From NCBI GenBank assembly GCA_015179125.1, contig WHVA01000177.1:124001-188000 (forward strand): a stretch of 64,000 nt of DNA, given 5' to 3'. The DNA comes from Gautieria morchelliformis (Eukaryota; Basidiomycota; Agaricomycetes; Gomphales; Gomphaceae). Shown piece after piece: positions 23,403 through 33,139 of the stretch. A program made the translations under genes and the position numbers. Each line of letters starts with the position of its first letter. Position 1 is the stretch's first letter. The notes under the pieces are model-generated. The model worked only from the letters and a program-made list of their open reading frames with translations. It was not told the origin of the DNA and made no database searches.

Positions 23403-26400
23403 ATGTTCTGGAGGTATCGCCCCACAGTTTCTAAGGGTCTCGGTGGGTCCTTACCGCTGCGTTATCCGTAGATTTGGTTTCCACAACGCCTCATCCGTCG
23501 ACACGTTATTGGACCGAGACGATGTGGCATTGGAAGACATATTAGACGAAGACGATCTTTTACAAGAGTGCAAAGCACAAAACACCCGCTTAATCGACTA
23601 CTTCCAACGGCTGGACGTGCTGCAGAGGTTGTTCGGCTATGTAACAGGCGCAATCGAGGGTGAGGAGAGGGGTCGTTTCAAGTATGTCGGTCATTTATGT
23701 TTCTTAGATTCATTCTGATGTAAAAAGATTTCCGTACGTGGCTACCGAGGTCCTGTGCAGCGAAATCTGGTCAATTGTGGAAGCCTGTGTTGCGAATAAC
23801 GAGCAACTATTGGCCCCGTTTTGGGAAGTTGTCCTAGATCGTTCTGCAGATGACATGCGAACAAGGACGTCTATGGCCGCACACTTTGCAAAGATCAATA
23901 TTGTTTTTATGAGCAAGAAACCAGCAGAGGTGCGTTTCTTCGAAAGGTTTTGGTATCCAAGAACCGACAGCATTTCAAGATGTTGGCGTTCATCCAATCC
24001 CAGCCGTCTGTAGTCGATCGGTTAATCGAACACATCGAAACAACCGCTATCAGCGACCTGTTGTTCCGTATTATTCAATTGGACGAGCACCCAAGCGGCG
24101 CAGGAGTACTTGAGGTATAAATTCAAACAGTTCACATAATGAGTTCCATATTTACTTTTAAAAAATAGTGGCTGACGTCAAAAAGACTCATCCCTCGCCT
24201 TGTCGATCTTTTGTCCCCGACGCAAATACCGGAAATCCATGTAGTCGCGGCAGATATCATCAAAGGAATTATCACCATGTCTGCGCCATCCCCGGGAGCA
24301 TCGGCCCTGAATGATGGACTGCAACATGTGCCTGCTTCCAACTGTTTCGCTCGAGAACTTGCTTCTCGTGAGAACATTTCGAAGCTGCTTCGTTTTATGC
24401 TCGACGATGTGCCCTTCGGACCCGATTCCGTTCCTAAGCTCAATGGTCGTGCAACCCTCACGCCAGAAAAATTAACACTGCCGAAGGCTACCCCAGGCTA
24501 TCCCGAATACTCGGAGGACGATGCCGACCGATTTGACGAGACCGTTGACTTACCGAACGCTGAGTCCGCCACATCTTCCGTTGTGAATTCCATATCTATC
24601 ATCATCGAGCTCATACGGAAGAACAATTCGGACTACTTCGAGCCTTATCTCTTTCACAATCTTCGCAATCGGCTGATACAGGTACAGCAGCAACTCCACA
24701 TGCAATCGGAAGACGGGAGAGAAGTCCTGGAACGCTCCATGAAAGAGCTGGTTGACCGCATGGGAGTAGTGCACCTTGGCAACATGTTAGAAGTTATGTG
24801 CGAAAGACTGCACAGCTTTCAAGATTTACTGAAACGACCCCGATCCTTGGTCCGTCTTCACCTCAGTTATCTTCCCAGCCACTCACTTAACAGAAATCAA
24901 GAAACGCCCATTATTAACAACCGTCGGTCCTACCATTCCCCTTACAGTCGAACGGTTTCGCATATGCGAGCTCTATGCCGAGCTTTTACATTGCTCTAAC
25001 ATGGCCCTCCTTAATCGCACACCCGGAACTGGCCCCAACTATGACGCGGACGGGCGTTTGCTTGGGGGATTATCCGCTCTGGAAGAACTAGCTCGAGTCA
25101 TTTCCATTGGCAGCGGAGCCAATCATGCCTCAGAGGAGGTCAATAGTGATGCCCAGGAAATGGTTGAAGCTAAGGAGCTCCCTGTACACAGCAGCTCCGC
25201 GAGATCCACGGATTCCTCCTCATTAGCTTCTGATTCTGATTCTGATTTAAGTGATCATAGTTCTGATGAAGCACTAGAAGAAATCTCGGTAAATAACTCG
25301 CATGAGCTTCCGTTCCCTGTACGTTCATCATCGCATGACCCACCGCCTCCTCCCGCTGTATCGTTGCCTCCGGATGCATCGTTACTACCAGCTCCGCCAG
25401 ATTTGGCCCTGGAAAACTCGTTCAATGCAACTTCCAGTGAGTTACTCTCACGGCCAAAACTTGATTCGCGCGATGGGAGCGATACTTTGTCGGCAACCCC
25501 AGTTGGTGATACTTTAAAGCAGCGTTTCATGGATATTAACGTCGTCACGACGCTTCTGGTAAGTCCGTTTCCATGGTGTGATCATTGTCTCTCTTTATAA
25601 TCTGCCTGCAGGACTTTTTCTTCCAGTTTCCGTGGAATAATTTCCTGCATGGCACAGTGTATGATCTGGTACACCAGATATTGACGGGGCGTGTCGACAG
25701 CGGCTTGAACAGAGACTTAATCGTGGCTCTATTCAGGGATGCCCAGTTATTACGTCGGATCCTCGAGGGACATGAACTGAATGATGTCCGAAGGTTAGCC
25801 GATATCCATGCTTACGCATATTCGACTCTCATGGCATTCTGTGAAGTGGTCAACCAAAGGGGGTAAGACTGGGGTATATGGGCCACTTGACCCTGATATC
25901 GGAGGATGTGATAAGTGCATTGGAACACTATCCGGATGAGTTGGCTTCTCTGCTCCGCCAGTATGCTCCACAGCCGGCATGGGATGACTACGTGAATGGC
26001 AGTTACAGAGAGACCAAACAGCGTGATACTAGTCTCCTTGGCGGAGGGAAACCTGTCATTGCTCCTGGAGTCGGTTTCCCGAAAGGGAGATGGGCAAAAG
26101 TGGATGAGGAAGACCCGGGTATCATGAACGGGATGAGCGGAGCCGCTAATACAGCCGATGCAATGGGTGCAGTCGCCACGACATCCGTACCCGTAGGAGC
26201 ATTCAGGCGCATAGGGCCATCCTCGTCCACCACGCCTATGAACACGGCCGACTTTGGGCCCAGTCAAGAGGACGAGGAATCAGCCGGCCCGTCACAGGTG
26301 TGTTCCTCGAAGTTAACCGATACCTGGGCCTGAGTTTACATATGTAGTTTGCGAGGTATCTTGCGGAGGAGATCCATGCGACACCCACCTCCCAATTTGC

Positions 26401-27075
26401 GAATTCCGGATCGTTTTCGGATGCCTCAGACGATGACGACGATGACGACGACGACAGTGGTGGTGGTTGGCTTACGCGGTCATCGCCTTTTGATGTCCGT
26501 CAACCCGCGCCCGCTCTATCGCCAAATCAGCCAGAAGCCACAGCATCAGCAGGATTTGACGTGAGAGCATATACTCCTTGAGAATGTTTCCAATCACTTA
26601 CAGTACGCAGGATGCCTTTATCCCCGCTGGTATTGCTCGACCCGCCGTCTCCGGCAATCTGGGGTTCAGCGACGCATTTGGTCTTGACGATGTATGTACA
26701 TACCCGCTTGTGGTTGAGCTGAGGGCTTAAGCCTGCTTTCAGGACGATGCGTTTGGGCCTTTCTCAGATGCTACGGGGAGTGATCCGTTTACTCACGCTG
26801 ATCAAGACGATTCGCCGTTCGACTTTGGTGATTTTCAGGCTGCTGAAGCGCCTAGCGATGGAGAAATGACACCGACTGCTGGTAGTTGGACATTTGAGGG
26901 TGGCAGCAGCGAGGGATCGAGTTCCCTCTCCGATTCTACTTTAAGCTTTGGTGGATCTAGTGAAGAGATGTCAGAGCTTCGTGAGAGTTTTGAGGCATCT
27001 GGGTTAGAAACTCACGAGGAGGAGGATGCGCGATATTTTGATGCACATTCGCGGGCGCCGTCAATAGGACAATAA
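23403..27075 (+). CDS. SAPS-domain regulatory subunit of Sit4/PP6-type phosphatase
   Basis: Sit4-associated proteins (SAP155/185/190 in yeast, PP6R in animals) direct the Sit4/PP6 phosphatase in cell-cycle and TOR signalling. Exon 1 is 11 nt (23403-23413) and joins, across 23414-23471, to give MFWRFGFHNASSVD, the family's hallmark start. Then come LEDILDEDDLLQECKAQNTR, LIDYFQRLDVLQRLFGYVTG, FPYVATEVLCSEIW and helical SAPS repeats to about 25870 (FFFQFPWNNFLHGTVYDLV). After about 25150 there are Ser/Asp-rich and Pro-rich disordered parts. A run of consecutive Asp codons lies near 26425-26455. The tail is acidic and Phe/Gly/Ser-rich, ending at TAA 27073-27075. About ten introns; joins after 26300 are less certain. 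Confidence 0.92.
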
Positions 27076-27227
27076 CCCGTTTGCACGTCCCGCTTCCATT
27101 ATTATGATGCTGTTGATATGGACGGGATGTACCATTATCATTTAATTCCCACTGGTTAAAATAATTGCGAATACGTCTGGAAGTTCGTTTGAACGACATA
27201 TGATTGCAATGTTCTACACGGTACATT

Positions 27228-28214
27228 TCATGGCTGGAACGCGTATCCGCCATCACGGTGTACAGCGGTGAACTCTAAAGATGCAAGAGGTTCGGTAGAG
27301 GCGGGTATAGAAAGCCCTGCTGTAACAATATCACCGGGGACCACCTGTCCAACACCAGAGGGAGTGCCGGTCAAGATAAGATCGCCCTCCTGGAATGCAG
27401 TTCAGATACATGAGGTCCGGGAGACTGCGTACGCAAACCTCAAGAGCCATGATGGAGGAAATATGCTGGATCAGGCGAGGGATGCGAAAGATCATATCAG
27501 CGGTCGTGCCGTTCTGCTTGAACTCGTTGTTGATCTTGACAAATGTCCTGTAAAGTATGAGATCTTGCACGATTAGACGAGATGCGTACTTTCAGCCAGA
27601 TGGAGAGGTCATGGGGGTCTGGGACGGAGGACTTGGGAATGAAGTGACTAGAAGGAGGGTTAATGGGACGATGCTTCAACGCGGCTATATCTCACCCAAT
27701 CGGGGTGAATGTGTCAAAACCCTTTGCAGCAGTCCAAGGGAGGCCTCGCTTCTTAACTTCATCTTGCATATTTCGAGCGGTCATATCTATGGCGAGGGCT
27801 GGATGGATGGATCAATGGGGCGTCTCCTATTAGATCACATGGCCGTTCGTACCGTATCCAGCGACATGGGCGTCGGCCTGGGCCTCTGGGATGTCGCGAC
27901 CCCCCCTACCAATTATCACGCCCAGTTCAACTGCTCGACTGCATCAGATCGCGGACTCTACGACAGACCAGCGGCTACTGCACTTTCGTGGTGAGCCTTA
28001 ACCCCTCGGGGAATTTCGATCTTTCCTCCAGTAGCGACATAGCTCGAAGTGGGCTTCAAGAAGAAGAAGGGTTCCTTGGGCACAGCATTATTGAGTTCCT
28101 TCGCATGTTCTGCGAAGTTGCGGCCAATGGCGATGATCTGCTTAGGGTTCGATGAGACAAAGGAAAGTAGTCGAAGTCGCGAACCTTTTTGCCAGACGTT
28201 ACGAATGATGCCAT
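27228..28214 (-). CDS. Fumarylacetoacetate hydrolase family protein (FAHD1-like)
   Basis: FAHD1 relatives are usually mitochondrial acylpyruvate hydrolases / oxaloacetate decarboxylases. Exon 1 (from ATG 28214, MASFVTSGKK) joins across an intron to IIAIGRNFAEHAKELNNAVP, followed by KEPFFFLKPTSSYV. The metal site is recognisable: HHE near 27975, then ELGVIIGRGGRDI with the second Glu, and DMTAR with the Asp. Later exons give LPWTAAKGFDTFTPIG, ADMIFRIPRLIQHISSIM, GDLILTGTPSGVGQV and the C-terminus HRDGGYAFQP with TGA at 27228-27230. Length, about 220-230 residues, fits FAHD1. Tail-to-tail with the SAPS gene, 152 bp apart. Confidence 0.9.
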
Positions 28215-28573
28215 GCAGATGCGATACTGAGGATATAGCCTGAGAGAGAAGCGGGTGGCACGTGATTGGCACTGGACACTGGCCAACCTGTGCTCCCTAT
28301 ATCGTTGGCAACACGCGGTGAACGTGCCATGACAGTCTGCTCCGCTCGTCCATGACTGGTCTTCCAAAGCGTGTTTCAGGAATGGAAGGCTGTCCATGCG
28401 GGGTCCGTACTCGTATATGGTCAGATTAACATGATAAATGGAAATTTTCAGGAGCCCAATCGTATTGGTCTGGCACGCATGGACAGTCGACTCGAGGCCA
28501 CAGCTCATGTATAACGGTACATAAAGGCGCAGGAGCACACAAGGACATGTCCAACACCGGACACGGTCTCCTG

Positions 28574-28714
28574 CATGGATCGCAAGCAGCGTTGTCAGCT
28601 ATGGTTGGGATTGACCGTGCTGCTTGCTGTTTCCGCCATCTCGCTGACCTCGCTGAGTCTGATGGCTATCCTGCTGTGGCAATGTCACTCGTGCGTGCCG
28701 GGTTTAATTATGTA
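28574..28714 (+). CDS. Small hypothetical membrane ORF
   Basis: A 46-codon frame from the ATG at 28574 starts MDRKQRCQLW and continues into an uninterrupted hydrophobic stretch of about 25 residues, then QCHSCVPGLIM and a TAA. It could be a single-pass membrane peptide, or exon 1 of a longer gene: a donor at GTTTAA near 28701 could be spliced to downstream frames reaching about 28955, but no family supports that. It is divergent from the FAHD1-like gene. I do not recognise it. Confidence 0.25.
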
Positions 28715-29668
28715 ACTCATCAACGCCAGACGTTTACTTCGCCCCAGGACATCCTGCACCAACAAAGAGACGTTGAATCTCGAAATTGCATCTGTGGTGA
28801 TAATTGGCGAGTGGCGTCATGATCGACCGATCCCTTGCGATTCTTATCTGTTCTACAGGCGGGGCGTATCTAGTGATTGTCCCGTGCACCGTCTATCGCT
28901 GCTTGGCGCGATCACGGCAGGCACCCTGCACAAACCCGGACGCGTTCCAACTTGATCTGGTCGCACCCGCAGAGGAACCCCGGGGCAGCGCCAAATCGGG
29001 CATGGTGAGTGCTGTGCGAGAAGCATGAAATCAAGCAAGCACTGATGGATCGTAGTCAGTGCTGGTGAGCCACCACCGCGAGGCGATCCCAGCAGACACG
29101 GCGGAGAAGCCGTGATGAGACAGAATGTTAAATAATGTAATTGATCCCCCACATTTGTACAAGTACAAGGTCGTGTATTTAAACCGTGTTTCCTGGAGAA
29201 TATCACGTTGTATTAATACTGCGGAATGCAGAGCACCAATGCTTTTAGAGTGGGCGGGGATTTTCCGCTGAACTTGGCCCTCGACGCCCACAACAACAAC
29301 AAATGGAGCCGCTGCGACCCAGCGTTGCGCCGAGGTCTCTCCGGCCTGCAGTGGAGCCTGAAGGCCGCAGGCGTCACGCTGGGCTCACGTCGGTCGTATT
29401 CGAGTGGATATTGGACTGGTATCGAGATACTTACCTCGCCAGATTTACGTCGGGGTTCCAAACGCGGCGCGCGCCCGGCAGCGCGCCGAGCTACCGGGCG
29501 ACGGCTACGGTCACGTGCACGCGCGCTCACGCTCCTCGATCCTTTTGACCGCGGCACTGAGCAGCACCTTGAGCAGCACCTAGGATCGCCCGCGGTCAAA
29601 GCAGGCAGGGGGGCCGGCCGTGGGGTTCGCGCGTCTCGCACGGTCACGCGCACCGTCCCCTCGGGCTT
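28715..29668. other. Intergenic region with a GC-rich patch
   Basis: No gene of known family. 29460-29660 is strikingly GC-rich (runs such as GCGCGCGCCCGGCAGCGCGC) and contains the direct repeat TGAGCAGCACCT twice near 29560. Open frames on both strands over this patch look like GC-content shadows. The composition changes sharply at the copia LTR on its right. Confidence 0.4.
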
Positions 29669-29957
29669 GTTAACCCGCCGGACGCGCGACCCTGCGACAG
29701 AGGTCGAGGTGCTCACTAGTAGAGTAGGATCGCGTTCTTAATTCGATGTCCTCTAGTGGCCTAAAGCCACTGTCTTAAATACACGAGAGTCCTATCTAAA
29801 TATACCCTTGATCTATTGTCTGCACGAGCCACTCCCTTTTTACTTGTCCACCATTCCTTTGCTCGCAGCCACTGTCCACCGCCCATTGTCCATCTCGGCC
29901 GGCACCTTGATGCATCAGTGTGCCGAAGTGCTGCGCGCGCCAAGCTAACTTCTAACA
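29669..29957 (-). mobile_element. Ty1/copia LTR (3' LTR)
   Basis: Read on the minus strand, the segment starts TGTTAG directly after a purine-rich tract (GTGAGGGGGAG, polypurine-tract-like) that follows the RNase H gene, and ends TTAACA. TGTTAG/TTAACA form a 6-bp imperfect inverted terminus. The length, 289 bp, fits a copia LTR. The 5' LTR is missing, so no target duplication can be checked. Confidence 0.6.
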
Positions 29958-30590
29958 CTCCCCCTCACTTCGGCGAGTCTATCACTCCCCCTGTCCTCGG
30001 TGAACCCTAACTTCCCACGCAGATACTTGTGCTGATGCCCTTCGAGTCCTTTCGTCATTAAATCCGCGAGATTTTCCTTCGACCTAACGTATGTGAGTGA
30101 AGCCTCGTTAGAGGCCACCTTTTCGCGGATGAAGTGGTAAGCAACGTTGATATGTTTGGTTCGAGCGTGGTAAGTCGCATCATGAGAGAGTGTGATCGCG
30201 CTAAGGTTATCGGATCTAATAGAAGTCGGTTGGGTTTGGTCAAATCCGAGCTCCTGCAGCGCCCTCCTCAGCCAAATGAGTTCCTTGGTTCCTTCGGTTA
30301 TGGCGATGTATTCAGCTTCTGTCGTGGATAATGAAACGGTGCGTTGGATTTTTGAACTCCAAGCGACTGATCCTCCTCCAAACATCGCAACATATCCACC
30401 GATGGACCTGGCGTCAGAACGGTTGGTATAGTCGGCGTCGGTAAACAGTTCAAGCTCGGCTCCCATTTCCCTTTTGAAAAGTATACCACCATCTCGGGTA
30501 CCTTTGAGATATCGCAGTACGTGCTTTATCGCCGTCCAATGTTCTGGTTTGTAACTCGCGAGCATAGTGACCTGGTTGTCGGCATCGGAA
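29945..30590 (-). pseudogene. Ty1/copia RNase H fragment
   Basis: This is the C-terminal RNase H part of a copia Pol. Motifs: EHWTAIKHVLRYLKGTRDGG, DADYTNRSDARSIGGY, SLSTTEAEYIAITEGTKE, IRSDNLSAITLS, HARTKHINVAYHFIRE and the usual end NLADLMTKGL followed by LRGKLGF. The frame is open to a stop at 29945 inside the LTR. Reverse transcriptase and everything upstream are missing, and near 30565 the sequence switches to an unrelated Gag fragment. Confidence 0.88.
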
Positions 30591-30676
30591 GCAGGTGATA
30601 GTTCCGTGGCCTTTTCCGCGCATGCGGTCAACATCCATCGGGGCAGGGCCACTCTTCGAGGGAGGAGGGCTATGGT
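30560..30676 (-). pseudogene. Gag zinc-knuckle fragment joined to copia RNase H
   Basis: On the minus strand, in a phase different from RNase H, the bases encode PSKSGPAPMDVDR, a short basic stretch and the zinc knuckle CFRCRQPGHYARE. The knuckle breaks off exactly where its last cysteine should be, and RNase H coding sequence takes over in another frame. It is the Gag tail of a different retrotransposon. Its upstream side is cut by the copia-type LTR at 30677. Confidence 0.6.
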
Positions 30677-31092
30677 TGTAGAGGACAGGAATTATAGGCA
30701 GTAGGTATGGACTTGTTGCTCAAAAGAATAGACTAGAAATTGATTCACTCTCTCAGTGAATTTAGTTGTCACTCTAAATATATTATACACTACCTAGAAA
30801 TTGATTCACTACAGAGGATTTCCAGGTCAATAAATCGAAGGAACACTAGACTAATTTACTTGCCTCTCTCAGTGAATTTAGTTGTCACTGGGAGAGTGGG
30901 AAATCTGTCTCACTGTGCATGTACTACTACCCGGCCCTTTAGCGCCCAAGAGCTCGCGCGTCGGAAGTCATTTCAGACTCCGCTGGGTGCAGCCACCTAT
31001 GAAAGTAGAAATAACAAAATGAAATGGAGAGGTAGGGAGTGACTGGAAAATTTCGAAAATAAACAGAGAAATGAATGCATGGTACTAGAAGC
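30677..31092 (-). mobile_element. Truncated copia LTR (family of the 45.9-kb element)
   Basis: This stretch is near-identical to 45865-46280, from TGTAGAGGACAGG through the AATTTAGTTGTCACT blocks to GCATGGTAC. The last 80 or so bases of the full LTR (to CCCAACA) are missing, and Gypsy sequence follows directly. It carries the same internal duplicated segment (CTAGAAATT.ATTCACT twice) as the 45.9-kb copy. Confidence 0.85.
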
Positions 31093-32400
31093 ATCACCTT
31101 CACCTGGGACTAACTGCGCACCAGCCTCTGGAGGATTCGCCTTGATGTGGAACAAGTCAGGGGTAAGTAAGACTTGATTTTGGTTGTCTTCCTCCCCCGC
31201 TTATGATCCACGCGTCGTGAGAGTGCATCAGGCTTGGCTGAATGACAACCAGGACGATGGATCAGCTCAAAATCAAAGCGAGAGAGGTAGAGTGACCAGC
31301 GTGCTTGACGACGGTTCAGGTTTTGTGCAGTGCAGAAGTAGGTGATATTCTGATGGTCATTGAGAATCTCAATCTTGTGCTTCGTTCCCTCTAAGATGTG
31401 GCGCCATTCCTCTAATCCCCGAATCACAGAAAGAAGCTCCTTGTCATGGATGGCATAGTTGCGTTCAGCATCATTGAGGCTTTTGGAGACAAACCCCACA
31501 GGCCGCCATTTGCCATCATCACATATCTGGGACAGTACTGCTCCTGTGGCATAGGCTGAGGCATCTGTTTCAAGACGGAAATGTTTGTCTTGATCAGGGA
31601 GGACAAGGATTGGTGTTGAGGTGATGAGGAGTTTGAGCTTGTCAAAGGACATTTGCTCTGGGCCATTTGGATCCCAAGACCATTGGGCATCCTGTTTTGT
31701 CAACTGGTTGAGGGGCTTTGCAATGTGTGAGAAGTCTTCCACAAATCTACGGTAGAAGTTGATGAAACCAAGGAATGATTTGACTTCAGTGACGTTACGT
31801 GGTATTGGCCAGTCCCGCACCCCTGCAACCTTGACTGGGTCCATGGCAACCTGTCCTTGAGAGAGGATGAGGCCGAGATACTCCACCTCTAGTTGCTCAA
31901 ATAGGCATTTTTCAGGTTTGAGGTACAGGTTGTTGGCCCGGAGGATTTCAAGGACACGTCGTACAATCCTACGATGTTCTTCAAGCGACTCTGTGAAGAT
32001 GAGAATGTCGTCCATGAACACCACCACAACCCCTTCATCGATGAGACTCTTGAAGATGTCATTCATCATCGTCTGGAAGGTTGCTGGGCTGTTCGTGAGT
32101 CCAAAGAACATGACTAGAGGTTCATACAGGCCCCGATTTGTCCGAAAGGCTGCCTTCCACTCATCTCCCTCTTTTATGCATACATTATTATATCCCCAGC
32201 GAATGTCAAGCTTTGTGAAGTATTTAGCCCTTCCAGCAGCAATCTTATTCATGATGTCTGGAACAAGGGGCAAAGGATAGGCATTCTTGATTGTTATATC
32301 ATTGAGCTTCCGGTAGTCTTGCACAAATCCTGGCATCTCCAGTCTTCTTTGTGAAGAAAAAGGACGGCAGCCAAAATCGCTTGTAAGGCTGTTTCAATCG
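31093..32400 (-). pseudogene. Ty3/Gypsy reverse transcriptase-RNase H fragment
   Basis: An open frame of 408 codons (32336 to 31110) holds the RT palm with FVQDYRKLN, KLDIRWGYNN, FGLTNSPATFQ and the catalytic FMDDILIF. The connection domain follows (SFLGFINFYRRFVEDFS), then RNase H (LETDASAYATGAVLSQ, HDKELLSVIRGLEEWRHIL). The frame upstream is shifted by one base just before FVQDYRK: the preceding FFFTKKTGD is readable in another phase. Integrase is absent; the left end abuts the truncated LTR. The ORF is long and little damaged, so the deletion is probably recent. Confidence 0.9.
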
Positions 32401-32665
32401 CGTTGGTCTTCATCCGGTTCCGCGTCAACTCCTCCTCCATATTCCGAAGACGATTGTCCGGATCCATATCGGAAGGAGAAATATGGGACGGGATTTCTGG
32501 GGTTGGGAGCTCGACGTAAGAAGAGGGGCTGTCGTACGCTGTGTGTGCGGAAGGGGTCGCGATCTCCGAGTCGCTGTCTCTGATTCCAAACGCACCTATG
32601 GCCAGTGCAATGTGCCGTACGACCACCAGTCCTCTAGGGGAGAGACTTTTCTGCTGTAAGGGCAA
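32365..32665 (-). pseudogene. Gypsy Gag N-terminus fused to the RT fragment by deletion
   Basis: Upstream of the RT, a 123-codon frame starts with leader-like text and contains MDPDNRLRNMEEELTRNR and AIETALQAILAA, a charged coiled-coil start typical of Gypsy Gag. It runs without gap into the FFFTKK part of RT. The rest of Gag, protease and the RT fingers are missing, so this is an internal deletion derivative. Confidence 0.55.
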
Positions 32666-32700
32666 CCCTGGCTGGTTGTGGAGATCACACTACCACACAA

Positions 32701-32783
32701 CTGACAAGGGGAAATCCAAAGTATGTATAAATGAACAGAGTATACAAGAGAGGGGATTCTCACCTGACAAGGGGAAATCCAAA
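32701..32783 (+). repeat. Two copies of a 20-bp direct repeat, 63 bp apart
   Basis: CTGACAAGGGGAAATCCAAA occurs at 32701-32720 and again, unchanged, at 32764-32783. It lies in the leader region of the deleted Gypsy element; a duplication in the leader or an LTR edge are both possible. Confidence 0.85.
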
Positions 32784-32944
32784 GAGAAAAGTCTAAGGAC
32801 CCCCAATGTCAGCGAGCCCGTATTATACTACGCTGCGCAGCCAGGGACAACACTTGGCACCCGCCATCAACCCTGCATCCTCATGACCTCCCTGACCCTT
32901 GATCGACCCTTGATGCCACCTATTACGCGAGTCGCTTGATTTCC

Positions 32945-33135
32945 GACACTGTTCCGAGAGTGGAAGTCGGAAATTGGAGTGGAACTGGCAAGGCGAACAG
33001 AACTGGTGGAAGTTCTCCCAGAAGCGGAATCATTTCCGAAAGCGGAGGCGGAGATGGAATCGGAACTGGAAGCGGAGTCGGAAATGGAGTCGGAACTGGG
33101 TGTGGTGTCGGAACTGGAAATGGAAAACAGGGTAT
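32945..33135 (+). repeat. Purine-rich GGAA-type simple repeat
   Basis: This is an irregular array of hexamer-like units (CGGAAC, TGGAAG, CGGAGT, CGGAAA and similar). It gives Ser/Asp-, Glu/Ser- or Pro-rich frames in every phase, none of which is likely to be a gene. It marks the truncated end of the neighbouring Gypsy RT. Confidence 0.8.
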
Positions 33136-33139
33136 CCCC

